Of a DNA stretch of 64,000 nucleotides, positions 1-9,646 are shown piece after piece (position 1 is the stretch's first letter; each line of letters begins with the position of its first letter). The stretch spans positions 1 through 64,000 of the forward strand of contig CALKCK010000030.1 of NCBI GenBank assembly GCA_938083195.1, read 5' to 3'. Below the pieces are notes generated by a model that was given only the letters and a program-made list of their open reading frames with translations, searched no databases and was not told the DNA's origin. Source of the stretch: an uncultured Pirellulaceae bacterium. GTDB lineage: Bacteria; Planctomycetota; Planctomycetia; Pirellulales; Pirellulaceae. Made by a program: the position numbers and the translations under genes.

Positions 1-59
1 TGGTTGGCAACGCGGCTCAATGCTTCTAGTAAGTTGAGTCGCCGCCACTTGAGAAATTC

Positions 60-148
60 GGACGGATGGCTGAGTCTGGTCGAAGGCACCGGTTTTGAAA
101 ACCGGCGACGTGGTAACGCGTCCGGGGGTTCGAATCCCTCTCCGTCCG
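60..148 (+). tRNA. tRNA-Ser (anticodon UGA)
   Basis: An 89-nt cloverleaf can be drawn by hand. The 7-bp acceptor stem GGACGGA (60-66) pairs with TCCGTCC (141-147), followed by discriminator G148. The anticodon stem CCGGT/ACCGG closes a loop TTTGAAA whose middle triplet is TGA, which reads UCA serine codons. A long variable arm (about 105-122) and a TTCGAAT T-loop are present; both the long arm and discriminator G are typical of class II serine tRNAs. CCA is not encoded. A short T run follows at about 151-155. It is not tRNA-Sec, whose anticodon would be UCA. Confidence 0.95.
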
Positions 149-664
149 CTTTTTCTTAAATAAAATGGCAAAAGTATTCAGTCTGCCCCGCACTCCGGCG
201 GCATACAACGCGGCTTTTCTTGGCTTGCAGTTGCTCTTTTTTCCGATCTTCAATTCCGGGCTTTCTGTTGGTAGCGCCGTTGCCCGATGGGCGGAGGTTT
301 GAGTATTTTTTTTAACAGTCTCTGGGGTTCAGGTACGATAACAGGTCCCAATGTGCATTGGTGTCGGCCAACCATTACCTCGTATTCCCATCGTCGAAAG
401 TACCTTTCAGGCTGGAGTTATTGGCTGTGAGTCGAAACATTCAAATTATTATTGATTAGTTTCTGCAGCTCGCTTGCTGTTTTAAAAATATGGCGTGGGT
501 CGAGGAGAAGTGTTAAAGTAAACTTAAAGGATCGGTCGGAAATGGTAAGTTTCTGCTTGTCGGCTGCTTTCCAGGTTTTCGTCATTTTAGTTTTGCTTGT
601 GGGGATTCCCAGTTGTAGAAATGGAATGCGACGACGCCCTTTCATTTGAGTTGTCCTCTGGTCA
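149..664. other. Spacer between tRNA-Ser and the dehydrogenase gene
   Basis: About 515 bases follow the tRNA. The only candidate gene I see is the small minus-strand frame at 418-645, listed separately. I found no convincing terminator hairpin apart from the T run just after the tRNA, and no recognisable riboswitch. Confidence 0.4.
418..645 (-). CDS. Possible small basic protein, 75 aa, unknown
   Basis: This is a minus-strand frame with an ATG at 645. It is preceded by AGAGGA about 6 nt upstream, a fair Shine-Dalgarno match. The product is basic at the N-terminus (MKGRRR) with no signal peptide or membrane segment, and I recognise no family. A 65-aa frame overlaps it on the plus strand (452-649), so at most one is real. 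The minus frame is favoured by its ribosome site and its ordinary mix of codons. It would be transcribed divergently from the large plus-strand gene that follows. Confidence 0.3.
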   Translation of the reverse strand: MKGRRRIPFLQLGIPTSKTKMTKTWKAADKQKLTISDRSFKFTLTLLLDPRHIFKTASELQKLINNNLNVSTHSQ

Positions 665-718
665 TTGTGTAATTGCCAGTTTATTCAGAAAATTAGATCT
701 CAACGTATGCTAGGAATT

Positions 719-3700
719 ATGACTTATTCTTCGAATTCAATACTGAAGACCGACTTGTTGCGTTTCCTCGTTTTCATTTTTTCGGCGTTGTTGGTAATTG
801 AGACCGCGCACAGCGACGAGAAATTTGAATTTAAGAAAAATGATATCGTCGCTGTTTATGGAAACGGTCTGGCGGATCGAATGCAACACGACCCTTGGGT
901 TGAGACGGTTCTTCAGAGCCAGCTGAAGGGAAAAAATGTTAGCTTCCGGAATATGAGTTTTTCGGGCGACATGGTCAATCAAAAACCTCGAAGTAAGGGC
1001 TTTACTAACGACGAAGAATATTTGCAATTGGTCGGGCCCGACGTTGTCTTTGTTTTTTACGGTTACAACGAGTCCTTTGCGGGGGCAGATGGCGCTGACG
1101 CTTACCGAAAGGAACTTGTTAAGTTTGTCAATCGATACAAGAAACTTCGAAAGGAAGCGGGTAAGAGCGTACGGTTTGTTTTATTCAGTCCGATTGCAGC
1201 TCAAAATACTGGAGACCCTCTTCTTTCAGATGGCGTGGATTTGAATAAGAATTTGGCGGCATACACCGATGCCACCCAAGCGGCGGCTAGCGAAACTGAG
1301 GCCACGTTTGTTGATCTGTTTTCTCCAACAAAACGCTTGTTTCAAACGAGCGTCAAACGCTACACGCTAAATGGAATACATCTCAATGCGTTGGGATACA
1401 AAAAGCTTGCAGGCTTTATTTCGGAAGCGTTATTAGGCAAAAGTATGCCCGCAGAGAAATCTTTAGAGAGTCTGCACGCAACGGTCAAAGACAAGAACTG
1501 GCACTGGCATAATCGTTATCGGGCAACCGACGGGAATGATGTTTGGGGTGGTCGCTCAACATTGACTTTTGTGGATGGCCAGAGCAATGCTGATGTTTTG
1601 AAGCACGAGTTAGTGATGCTCGATGTGATGACTGCGAATCGGGATAAAGTTATTTGGGCCGCTGCAAATGGTAAAAAAATTGTCGCAGACGACAGTAATG
1701 TGCCACCACCGATCAAAGTTGTTTCCAATGTTGGTGGCGGTAGTAAAAGTTCAAGTGCAGAAAAAGAAGGAACCCTCGCTTACCTGAGCCCTGAAGAGAG
1801 CCTTGCGAAAATTAAGGTGCCAGAGGGCTTCGAGTTGAATATCTTTGCCTCGGAAGAGATGTTTCCCGATTTGGCAAATCCCGTCCAAATGCAAGTGGAC
1901 ACCAAGGGGCGGCTGTGGGTGGCAAGTTGGAACACTTATCCCAAGTGGGAACCGCTGAAGGAGATGAATGACAGCCTCATGATTTTTGAGGACACCGATA
2001 ACGATGGCGTTGCGGATAAGCGAAAGATCTTTGCCCATGTCCACAATCCGCTTGGTTTTGAGTTTTGGGGTGGCGGAGTTTTGGTCACTTCTGGTCCCGA
2101 CTTGTTGTTCTTGAAAGACACTGATGGTGATGACAAAGCTGATGTCCGTTTTCCAATTCTTCAAGGACTTGGTACCTCCGATACTCACCATGCGGCGAAC
2201 AACCTAATTATGGGGCCCGATGGTGGTATTTATTGGCAGAGCGGAATTTTTCTAGTTCATAACCATGAAACCCCGTGGAAGCGAAATATGACGACGGGCG
2301 GTTCGGGAATGTACCGATTCGATCCGCGAACGTTCTCGATTACCCCGCACGCAGCTAATTCTCCCAACCCTCACGGTACGAGTTTTGATTATTGGGGTTA
2401 TTGTTACGCCAATGATGGAACCGGCGGTCGATCCTATCAAGTTCGCCCGGAAGGTAACGGATTTAAAATGCATCCGTTGTTGGTCAAAGAGTTTCGTCCT
2501 GTAGCGGCCGATGAGATTTTATCCTCGGAGCATTTTCCCGAGGAGATGCAGAATGATTTTTTGATTTGTAACTGCATTGGTTTTCTTGGTGTTAAGCAAT
2601 ACGTGCTTGATCGCGAGGGCAACGGACGAAATCGTAAATTTGGTGATGTTTGGGGAACTCCTGGTGTTGAGTTGCTTAACAGTGAAGATCGAAATTTCCG
2701 TCCAACGGACGCCATTATTGGTTCCGATGGAGCGTTGTATGTATCGGATTGGCAAAACGCAATCATTGGTCACATGCAGCATAATATTCGCGATCCAAAT
2801 CGTGACCATTTGCATGGCCGAATTTTCCGTTTGACTGTCAAGGATCGTCCTCTGCAAAAACCTGTGAAAATTCACGGGGCACCAATCGAAGCACTGTTGG
2901 AAAACCTGAAACATACGGTTGACGGAGTGCGTCAACGGACAAGAGTTGAGTTAAGCGCTCGCGATGGTGACGCGGTGATTTCAGCGACTCAAAAATGGAT
3001 GCGAGATTTTGACCCGAATGATGAAGCGGAAGCCCACCATCTGTTAGAGGCGCTTTGGTTGCATCAACAGCATCACGTGCGGGATGACCAACTCTTGCAA
3101 TCTTTATTGAGTTCGAAAGTTGGCCATGCGGCATTGGCTGCCAACACCGTCAAGCATTTCTGGGACAATGTGGACGTCAAAGGCGCCACCAAATTTGCTG
3201 CTCCCGCCGCATCTCATGTCGTGAAATACGCAATTCCGAAGCACCTGAAACCAGCTGATAAGAAAATTTATAAGCTTGGGTCTGAAATCTATCAGCGTGA
3301 GTCGCACTGTGCGACTTGTCATTTGACCGATGGAAAAGGTAACTCGAATGTTTATCCGCCCCTGGTCGGAAGTCCATGGGTTCTGGGAAACGAGGATCGG
3401 CTTATTAAAATGACGTTGCATGGATTGTGGGGAAAAATGAAAGTCAATGGTAAGACCTACGACCCAGCTCGGGGCGTACCTCCCATGACTGCCTTTCGCT
3501 CGATACTCAAAGATGAAGAACTTGCTGCCGTACTGACTTTCGTTCGTAATACATGGGGTAACAAGGGTTCTAAGATCGAGCCTGAAGACGTGCGAAGAAT
3601 TCGCAAAGCCACGAAAAAGCGAACGATCTTTTGGACTCCGGATGAATTACTAGTAGAGCACCCGTTTGGGAAGGCTGAGCTGGCGATGGACAAAGCAGGA

Positions 3701-4219
3701 ACTGAGGTCGATGACTTCACTAACGATCAACTTGAAAAAGAATTGCTCGCTGCCGATCCTGCCGAGCTCGCGCAGATTGCGATTTCTGAGGGAAATGCAA
3801 ATCGCGGGAAGGCCCTCTTTTATCAATCCGCAGCCGCATGTTTTGCTTGCCATGACCCCGGTAATGGTGCACCACAAGCGGGGCCCGATCTAAAGGCACT
3901 TACGACATCCCTGACTCATGAAGAGTTGGTTGAGTCTATTCTTTATCCTTCGAAACGAATCGATAAAGAGTTTGCCCAGGTCAAGGTGCTGACACTCGAC
4001 GGTGTCTTGTACACTGGTATTCGCGTTTCAGAATCGGACGATGAGTTCGTTATCCGAAGCTTAGCTCAGCCCAAGCCAATTGTTATTAAGCAGGATGACA
4101 TTGACGATGTCGTCGAAGCGAAGACGTCATTGATGCCTGCAAATTTGGTCAAGGCGTTGAAAAGCCGCGAAGAATTCAATGACTTAATGAAGTACGTGAT
4201 TGAAGTCAGAAAACAGTAG
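719..4219 (+). CDS. Secreted PVC-type dehydrogenase with SGNH-like and two cytochrome c domains
   Basis: This is a large exported multidomain protein of about 1166 aa from the preferred ATG at 719. An AGGA lies just upstream, and the N-terminus then begins directly with a signal peptide ending near ETAHSD. The frame is open back to 665. Domain order, in 665-based numbering: an SGNH/GDSL-like domain (about 60-270); a linker; a PVC-type dehydrogenase beta-propeller (about 370-730, beginning [14 protein letters not shown]); a helical repeat-like part; a cytochrome c domain with CATCH at 882-886; and a C-terminal heme-binding domain with CFACH at 1059-1063. Such proteins are typical of planctomycetes and probably oxidise sugars or alcohols in the periplasm, passing electrons to the c-hemes; the substrate is unknown. 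In the SGNH domain the usual GDSL serine position reads G-N-G-L and the usual D-x-x-H block reads N-G-I-H, so esterase activity is doubtful. Confidence 0.85.
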   Translation: MTYSSNSILKTDLLRFLVFIFSALLVIETAHSDEKFEFKKNDIVAVYGNGLADRMQHDPWVETVLQSQLKGKNVSFRNMSFSGDMVNQKPRSKGFTNDEEYLQLVGPDVVFVFYGYNESFAGADGADAYRKELVKFVNRYKKLRKEAGKSVRFVLFSPIAAQNTGDPLLSDGVDLNKNLAAYTDATQAAASETEATFVDLFSPTKRLFQTSVKRYTLNGIHLNALGYKKLAGFISEALLGKSMPAEKSLESLHATVKDKNWHWHNRYRATDGNDVWGGRSTLTFVDGQSNADVLKHELVMLDVMTANRDKVIWAAANGKKIVADDSNVPPPIKVVSNVGGGSKSSSAEKEGTLAYLSPEESLAKIKVPEGFELNIFASEEMFPDLANPVQMQVDTKGRLWVASWNTYPKWEPLKEMNDSLMIFEDTDNDGVADKRKIFAHVHNPLGFEFWGGGVLVTSGPDLLFLKDTDGDDKADVRFPILQGLGTSDTHHAANNLIMGPDGGIYWQSGIFLVHNHETPWKRNMTTGGSGMYRFDPRTFSITPHAANSPNPHGTSFDYWGYCYANDGTGGRSYQVRPEGNGFKMHPLLVKEFRPVAADEILSSEHFPEEMQNDFLICNCIGFLGVKQYVLDREGNGRNRKFGDVWGTPGVELLNSEDRNFRPTDAIIGSDGALYVSDWQNAIIGHMQHNIRDPNRDHLHGRIFRLTVKDRPLQKPVKIHGAPIEALLENLKHTVDGVRQRTRVELSARDGDAVISATQKWMRDFDPNDEAEAHHLLEALWLHQQHHVRDDQLLQSLLSSKVGHAALAANTVKHFWDNVDVKGATKFAAPAASHVVKYAIPKHLKPADKKIYKLGSEIYQRESHCATCHLTDGKGNSNVYPPLVGSPWVLGNEDRLIKMTLHGLWGKMKVNGKTYDPARGVPPMTAFRSILKDEELAAVLTFVRNTWGNKGSKIEPEDVRRIRKATKKRTIFWTPDELLVEHPFGKAELAMDKAGTEVDDFTNDQLEKELLAADPAELAQIAISEGNANRGKALFYQSAAACFACHDPGNGAPQAGPDLKALTTSLTHEELVESILYPSKRIDKEFAQVKVLTLDGVLYTGIRVSESDDEFVIRSLAQPKPIVIKQDDIDDVVEAKTSLMPANLVKALKSREEFNDLMKYVIEVRKQ

Positions 4220-4376
4220 CTTTTGCAGTCCTTGGAAACTGTTCGAGGGCGTAGGGGAACCGTGGTGAATAAGCCACGGCCTCCTCTCAAAAGACTGGCT
4301 AGGTCCGATTCTTTTACCTTCGCGGTGAAATCAAATAGGGTGAATGCCCACTTTCCATCCTTGGTGGGCTGATTAG

Positions 4377-7016
4377 TTAATCCGTCTTAAGGTTGTCTGG
4401 GGCGGTAGAGAACAAGGGGAGCAGATGATCAACAATTGCCTTGAGTGGGAGGTTGATTGATTTCTTGTTGTGAGCGGTGGCGACGGCAACCAAGTTCAGC
4501 TTGGGGAAAATCGACATGTACTGCCCGCCCGCGCCAATTCCACTAAAAAAATTAATCTCTGGGTTGGAGTTTCCAACGCTGCGGTTATGGAAAAAGTAGA
4601 AATAACCGGCACCTTTACTCGGGTCCATGACTTGGTCGATGTAGGCGCGAGAAAACAGTTGTTGTCCGTCGTGTGTGCCGCCATTCAGCACCGCCATGCC
4701 GAGTTTGATCAAGCTTCGTGAAGTCAAACTACTTCCTGCGCCGCATTTAGGAATTCCGCAGTTTTGATTTTCCCAAACGTAACTGAGGCCGAGTCTGTCG
4801 GCGATCTCTTTTTTGATGAATGTTTGTACGTTGGAATCGGTCTTGATATCAATCAGCATCATGATCATCGAAGGATCAACGCCACTGTATTTGTATTCTT
4901 TGCTTGCCTCAGTGACCGGCGAGGTTATTTCAAATAGTTTTTGAAAGTACGCCTGTCTCTTGAAGTCTTTTCCAAGAGTAAAGATCGCCTTAGGGTCTGG
5001 GAACCGAAGTCCAGATTTCATCATGAGTGCGTTGCGAAGTGTAATTGAGTCAACGCCGGTTTGGATTTTTGTACGGTCAATTTCTGGCATGAAATCAATG
5101 ATTGGTTTATCGAGGTCGGTCATCTTGAAGATTCCCAACTGAATGGCCCGGGCCAAAGTAAGTGATGTCAATGTTTTTGTCACTGACATTGCGTAATGTG
5201 GAGCGTCAACACGTCCGCGGCGGTTATACATTTCAAATACTAATTTGCCGTCTTGCCAAATTAAGATACTGTCGAGGTCTTGGTAATTGCCAGCTTTGTC
5301 CGCAGCGATCAAGGCCTGAACTGCCTCGTTCGTTTGGGGGTGGTTAAGTTGACCGACGTCGAGTCCGTCGTGGAGATTGAGGGGAGCGACGCTTACATAG
5401 GGTTTTTCTAAATCGGGGAGTTTTTTCTGCTCTTGGAAAGTCTGTTGCTCTGCGGGGAACCGGTCTGAAAGTCTCGGTATCCCATTCTGCGGTTCCCTAT
5501 CATTGGCGGGAGCCGTGGTTTGTATTTCTTTTTTTAGTGGTAGGACTTCTTTTAAATTCTCGCGGTCGGGGCAACGATCGTCTGTCATGAATGGAGAGGC
5601 AGGAAGTCCCTCCAGGTTGATTAAGCTGATTTTGGGGTTGGGAATAGGCTTTCTAAATAAATAGCGGACGTGGACAGGGTTGGGGACAGACGGTGAGGAG
5701 AGCACTACAGAATTGTCGACAATCTTGGCATCGGCATCGAAGTATTTTCCATCGGCCCCTGAAACTTCAAAGTAGTTGAGTTGATCTCCAGATTCCGCAT
5801 TCGCCAGTCCACTTCCTATATGGTCAAAAGTAAGCGTTGCCTGTTGCTGACTCATGGCGACGTTTTTTAACAAGGGACCAGAAAAAACTATTTCGGTTTT
5901 TCCATAGTCTTTCGCCAGTGCCCAGAGAGACAGGCGTTCACCTGCGTGGCGTTTTTCCGGCGGGTGCAAGCTAGGGCCGTAATCGTAAAAAACGGCCATG
6001 CCAGTGTTTACGCTGTGATCGAGGGCACGTCGCATTCCATCTCGCAGCCACGGCCATTCATTGCTGGTTTTTACCGAACGATTGGTGGGCGTCATGGATT
6101 GTGTTGGGACTTGGACATAATAAAAAGGAAAATTGCGGACATCCAAATTTGCGGACTTCGCCCATGTTTCCCGCCACGTTTGAATTAAGAACGGAAGCAG
6201 TTCCTTGTATTCCCAGCCAGTAAATGCTTTTGCATTTCGCTCGCCTTGATACCACACGACGCCGCGGAAGGCGAAAGGCATAATTGGGCGAATTTTGTCT
6301 TCAAATTGAACGGCAGGGTTTCGGTTTTCTTGATCGTCATTCCAGTCGGCAGGAATGTTGAGACGTTTTCGTATGACTTCCGATTCCATTTTGGGTATCC
6401 ATGCTTGGATTGGAGTACCGGAGTTGTAACGAAGAACCAAGCCAATTGGGATATCTAGTTTCTGGTAAAGCTCGTATCCAAAATAGAATCCAACTCGAGA
6501 AATAGAACGCTGAGATTTCTCATTGATGGTTTCCCAGCCTCGCTGAGTTGAAACTCGAAACTTGGAAAGATCTGAATCGAGGATGTCTTCTGGAATGAAT
6601 CGTTTTTTACTTGGGTTGAAAGAATCTGCCATGTTTGACTGCCCGCTGCAGAGCCAAACTTCTCCTACTAAGACGTCGTTTAAGATCAATTCGTTAGAAC
6701 CCTTTATCGTCAGTTTACTTCCCTTTGACGACGTGGAAAGCGGATTGAGCTTAATCATCCAATTGCCATTTTCGTCAGCCTTTGTTGAGTGCTGTTGGCC
6801 GGCAAAATTGACGGTCACCTTTTCTTGGGGAGTCGCCGTTCCCCAAATGGGAACGGGTAGATTACGCTGCAAAACCATCCCCTCTCCGAAGACAGTTGGT
6901 AGAGTAATGTCAGCGGAGGCGGTTGTTGCGAGACTGGCAAAGACCAACGTCAATCCAGCAAGGACTAATCTGCCGATTTTTATTTGGTGAGGTCGGTTCG
7001 GTGAAATTGTAATCAT
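4377..7016 (-). CDS. Sialate O-acetylesterase-like / serine beta-lactamase-like fusion, secreted
   Basis: This 879-aa exported protein joins two hydrolases. After a signal peptide (cleavage near TTASA) the first half, to about residue 520, resembles 9-O-acetyl sialate esterases. It has the nucleophile motif GQSNM (Ser about 127) and a late L-H-P-P block likely to carry the catalytic His. The second half, from about residue 560, is a class C beta-lactamase/serine hydrolase fold. Its S-V-T-K motif (about 610-613) matches SxxK, Y-S-G sits at the YxN position, and a G-A-G-G stretch lies near the third motif. The esterase part may deacetylate glycans; the second part could be an esterase or peptidase rather than a true beta-lactamase. 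No intact Shine-Dalgarno is visible before the ATG. It lies 48 nt after the receiver gene on the same strand. The two-domain frame is unbroken, so this is a real fusion. Confidence 0.85.
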   Translation of the reverse strand: MITISPNRPHQIKIGRLVLAGLTLVFASLATTASADITLPTVFGEGMVLQRNLPVPIWGTATPQEKVTVNFAGQQHSTKADENGNWMIKLNPLSTSSKGSKLTIKGSNELILNDVLVGEVWLCSGQSNMADSFNPSKKRFIPEDILDSDLSKFRVSTQRGWETINEKSQRSISRVGFYFGYELYQKLDIPIGLVLRYNSGTPIQAWIPKMESEVIRKRLNIPADWNDDQENRNPAVQFEDKIRPIMPFAFRGVVWYQGERNAKAFTGWEYKELLPFLIQTWRETWAKSANLDVRNFPFYYVQVPTQSMTPTNRSVKTSNEWPWLRDGMRRALDHSVNTGMAVFYDYGPSLHPPEKRHAGERLSLWALAKDYGKTEIVFSGPLLKNVAMSQQQATLTFDHIGSGLANAESGDQLNYFEVSGADGKYFDADAKIVDNSVVLSSPSVPNPVHVRYLFRKPIPNPKISLINLEGLPASPFMTDDRCPDRENLKEVLPLKKEIQTTAPANDREPQNGIPRLSDRFPAEQQTFQEQKKLPDLEKPYVSVAPLNLHDGLDVGQLNHPQTNEAVQALIAADKAGNYQDLDSILIWQDGKLVFEMYNRRGRVDAPHYAMSVTKTLTSLTLARAIQLGIFKMTDLDKPIIDFMPEIDRTKIQTGVDSITLRNALMMKSGLRFPDPKAIFTLGKDFKRQAYFQKLFEITSPVTEASKEYKYSGVDPSMIMMLIDIKTDSNVQTFIKKEIADRLGLSYVWENQNCGIPKCGAGSSLTSRSLIKLGMAVLNGGTHDGQQLFSRAYIDQVMDPSKGAGYFYFFHNRSVGNSNPEINFFSGIGAGGQYMSIFPKLNLVAVATAHNKKSINLPLKAIVDHLLPLFSTAPDNLKTD

Positions 7017-7064
7017 GTTTGGGCTGTGGAGGGAGGATTAACTAGATTGTGATGCGTTGCAAAA

Positions 7065-7445
7065 TTAGATGTTTTCTTTCATGAGAAAATTGGATAAAAG
7101 TGCGAAAGTTTGTGGTGTGTCCAGCGTCGCTTTGCCAAAACCCAAGCTCGCGCCCGCTGCAACGGCGGCCTCCTGTGCTTCTTGGTAATCTGAAATGATC
7201 ATCACTGGTGTGTGCTCTGTCTGTGGATTTGATTTTAGCTCATGGAGAACTGCCATGCCCTCTGACCGGTCAATATCCAATAGTCGATTAATCATGATTA
7301 GATCGTATTGAGTGTCGAGAGCACTCTGGATCGCGTCATCGAATAAGTCTGCTCGATGGATCTCAATGTTGTAATTTTTTTTGACTACAAAGCTGATGCG
7401 TTGGTAGTCAAAATCGCACTGGCCAACGATTAATAATTTTTGCAT
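7065..7445 (-). CDS. Stand-alone receiver-like domain lacking the phospho-Asp
   Basis: This 126-aa protein has the CheY-like alternation of strands and helices. It starts with the hydrophobic strand KLLIVG, has a central strand DLIMINRLLD, then a VMIISDY strand, and near the end the F-G-K-A segment that supplies the conserved lysine. The residue expected to be the phosphorylated Asp reads Asn (I-N-R), and the acidic pair after strand 1 is not intact (G-Q-C-D). It therefore probably works as a phosphorylation-independent pseudo-receiver or protein-interaction domain. It sits between the isomerase (90 nt upstream) and the esterase fusion (48 nt downstream) on the same strand. No histidine kinase is nearby. 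Confidence 0.7.
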   Translation of the reverse strand: MQKLLIVGQCDFDYQRISFVVKKNYNIEIHRADLFDDAIQSALDTQYDLIMINRLLDIDRSEGMAVLHELKSNPQTEHTPVMIISDYQEAQEAAVAAGASLGFGKATLDTPQTFALLSNFLMKENI

Positions 7446-7535
7446 GAACTTGCCGAAGTGTGGCTGAGAGGGATAGGGGCTTATATGACATCCACAAGGA
7501 GTGTTCCCCGGGGGATTAGATTCAAGCGGAATAAT

Positions 7536-8411
7536 TTAAACAGTACAGATAGTAATCCCTTGTTTGAGGGACGCCAACGGATTGGAGCGAGAGGGGATGA
7601 ATTCCTGACCGACGAATCCAGTGTAGCCAGTGTCGCGAATAGCACGCATGATTGCAGGGTAAAAGAGTTCCTGTGATTCGTCGATTTCATTCCGTCCCGG
7701 GACACCACCGGTGTGATAATGACTAATGTAACGATGTGATTTGGTAATTGTATTAATGACATCGCCTTCCATTACTTGCATGTGGTAGATGTCGTAGAGT
7801 AATTTGAAGTTATCGCTTTCAATGAGATCGCATAACGCGATTCCCCAATCCGATCGATCGCACATGTAGTCTTCGTGGTCGATCTTGCTATTTAGCAATT
7901 CCATCGTTAGCGTCATGCCTAGTTTTTCACATAGTGGCAAGATGCGTTTCAAACCATCAGCGCAGTGCTGCAGGCCTTCTTCGTCGTTCATGCCATCTCG
8001 ATTGCCAGAAAAACAAATTACATTCTTGGCTCCAGCATGGAATGCGTCGGTAATTTGTTCGCGATAAGCGGTTTCAAGGACGTCGTGATATTGCGGGCGA
8101 TTCCATGCGAGAGGAATTCCACCGACCTCTTTTCCGTCAGCGGCAATAACAGTCGGGAACGTTACCATTGCGCACTGCATATCAAATTGATTAAGGATGC
8201 CGATCTGTTGCGGCGTAAGTAGTTCGACCGATTGAAGGCCAATTTGTTTTCCTTCACGGCAGAGTTCATCGAGTGGCAGGGAATCGTAGCACCATTGGCA
8301 GGCGGAGTGGCGAATGAAATTCGCTTCACCAGCATTCGCCGATTTGCCAGTTTCCAATCTCGAAGCGATCGGTGAAATGAAACATTCCGCTGATTTTAAT
8401 TCGTTGTGCAT
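7536..8411 (-). CDS. Hydroxypyruvate isomerase-like TIM-barrel protein
   Basis: This 291-aa cytoplasmic protein belongs to the sugar phosphate isomerase/epimerase (AP endonuclease 2-like) TIM-barrel superfamily and is closest by eye to hydroxypyruvate isomerases (Hyi). Visible blocks are HSACQWCY near the start, MELLNSKIDHEDYMCD with the metal-ligand Glu, LLYDIYHMQVMEGD carrying the Asp/His ligands, and GQEFIPSR at the end, with the last metal Glu. It would interconvert hydroxypyruvate and tartronate semialdehyde or a related sugar acid. About 30 N-terminal residues precede the barrel. It starts 27 nt after the RimK stop, so it is probably cotranscribed with the retropepsin-RimK pair. The precise substrate is an inference. 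Confidence 0.8.
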   Translation of the reverse strand: MHNELKSAECFISPIASRLETGKSANAGEANFIRHSACQWCYDSLPLDELCREGKQIGLQSVELLTPQQIGILNQFDMQCAMVTFPTVIAADGKEVGGIPLAWNRPQYHDVLETAYREQITDAFHAGAKNVICFSGNRDGMNDEEGLQHCADGLKRILPLCEKLGMTLTMELLNSKIDHEDYMCDRSDWGIALCDLIESDNFKLLYDIYHMQVMEGDVINTITKSHRYISHYHTGGVPGRNEIDESQELFYPAIMRAIRDTGYTGFVGQEFIPSRSNPLASLKQGITICTV

Positions 8412-8438
8412 GGCTTTTCTGGGGGGGTGGAAATGATT

Positions 8439-9644
8439 TTAAGAGGAAGGCAATTCTGTTTGAGAATCAGGTGGTAATTTTTTGACAACTGGGCGTCGGT
8501 TCCGGCGTGTCTTTTTAGGGACCAGTTCTCGCATGGATTCAAGCTTTCCAAAACAAAGAAGTCGATCTTCTGGCTCCAAAGTTCGGTCCGATCTTGGGTT
8601 GGGGATGATCTTCCCATCTCGGTAAAGCGTTAGCGCATTTATATCACGGTCTTCAAAACCGGAAGCGTTTATTGCCTGGCCAATATATTTAGAACCGTCG
8701 GGAATATGTATTTCGGTCACACCGTAACCGCGACTGACGGTCAGTCGTTGCCGCAAGTCAATTTCTGGAAAGTCGACCTGAGCGGCGATGTAATCAATGA
8801 TGGCACCGGCGATGTCGAGTTGCAGACAGTTTTCAATGCCTTCGAGGCCGGGTGATGAGTTGATCTCCATGATTTGAGGACCATCGGCACCCTCTAGCAT
8901 GTCGACACCGGCGACGCGTAAGCCAAGGATTTGTGTGGCGCGAACTGCAGTTTCGCAATAATTTTCATCGAGAATCACCCGTTCGGTTTTCCCTCCCCGG
9001 TGGACGTTACTTCTAAATTCTTGGCCTTGGGCAACGCGTCGCATCGCGCCGATAACTTGGTCGCCTACCACAAAAGCGCGAATGTCCCTCCCTTTGCTTT
9101 CGGAGACGAACTTTTGGATTAAGACGCTTTGTTTCTGGCTCTGTAGTAATTCAATAATGGCTTCGGCTGATTGTTGGGTTTCAGCCAAAAGAACTCCAAT
9201 TCCTTGCGTGCCCTCCAGCAGTTTGATGATGACGGGCGCCCCGCCCACCCGTTCGATGGCAGGTAAGACGTCCTTTTTATCTCGTACGAAGGTGGTTTCG
9301 GGGATGCCAATTTGATGTCGGCTAAGGATTTGAAGGCATCTCAATTTGTCTCGCGAGTTCGCAACGCCTGCGGCAGTATTGGTGCAAAAAATGTCCATTT
9401 GTTCAAATTGACGCAAGACTGCCGTACCAAAATAAGTTATCGATGCGCCAATTCTTGGGAGTACGGCGTCGTAATCGGAGAGGGGGTTTTGCCGATAAAA
9501 AAGAGCTGGATTTCCAGCGGCAACGTCGATTGAAAACTTCAGCGTATTGAGTACTTTGCAGGTGTGACCACGGTTGAGCGCGGCCTCACGCAATCGGCGA
9601 GTGGAGTAGCAACTGGGACTGGTTGAAAGGATACCTAGCTTCAT
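8439..9644 (-). CDS. rimK: RimK-family ATP-grasp ligase with C-terminal RCK_C-like domain
   Basis: This 401-aa protein has an N-terminal RimK pre-ATP-grasp domain (MKLGILSTSP), then an ATP-grasp core. The core shows VIIKLLEGTQGIGV (ATP-binding loop), GRDIRAFVVG, and the Mg-binding end VDMLEGADGPQIMEINSSPG. RimK enzymes add glutamates to ribosomal protein S6 or related carboxylates. Residues about 300-375 (EIHIPDGSKYIGQ to DRLLCFGK) look like a TrkA-C/RCK_C regulatory domain, which classical 300-aa RimK lacks. A basic, Pro-rich tail follows. The start ATG lies 2 nt after the stop of the retropepsin-like gene, implying translational coupling. This pairing of RimK with a retropepsin-like zinc protease recurs in other bacteria. 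Confidence 0.88.
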   Translation of the reverse strand: MKLGILSTSPSCYSTRRLREAALNRGHTCKVLNTLKFSIDVAAGNPALFYRQNPLSDYDAVLPRIGASITYFGTAVLRQFEQMDIFCTNTAAGVANSRDKLRCLQILSRHQIGIPETTFVRDKKDVLPAIERVGGAPVIIKLLEGTQGIGVLLAETQQSAEAIIELLQSQKQSVLIQKFVSESKGRDIRAFVVGDQVIGAMRRVAQGQEFRSNVHRGGKTERVILDENYCETAVRATQILGLRVAGVDMLEGADGPQIMEINSSPGLEGIENCLQLDIAGAIIDYIAAQVDFPEIDLRQRLTVSRGYGVTEIHIPDGSKYIGQAINASGFEDRDINALTLYRDGKIIPNPRSDRTLEPEDRLLCFGKLESMRELVPKKTRRNRRPVVKKLPPDSQTELPSS

Positions 9645-9646
9645 GG

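Noticed and set aside
60-148. tRNA-Sec instead of tRNA-Ser
   Set aside because: The anticodon is TGA, not TCA, and the acceptor and T stems fit a normal serine tRNA. The selC gene must be elsewhere if present.
26-253. 75-aa minus-strand frame across the tRNA
   Set aside because: It is antisense to a certain tRNA and has no homology; a shadow frame.
4260-4279. Stem CCGTGG/CCACGG as a terminator for the first dehydrogenase
   Set aside because: Only 6 bp and no T run on either strand; not enough to claim a terminator.
7440-7676. Plus-strand frame overlapping the receiver and isomerase genes
   Set aside because: Shadow of two supported minus-strand genes; no start signal.
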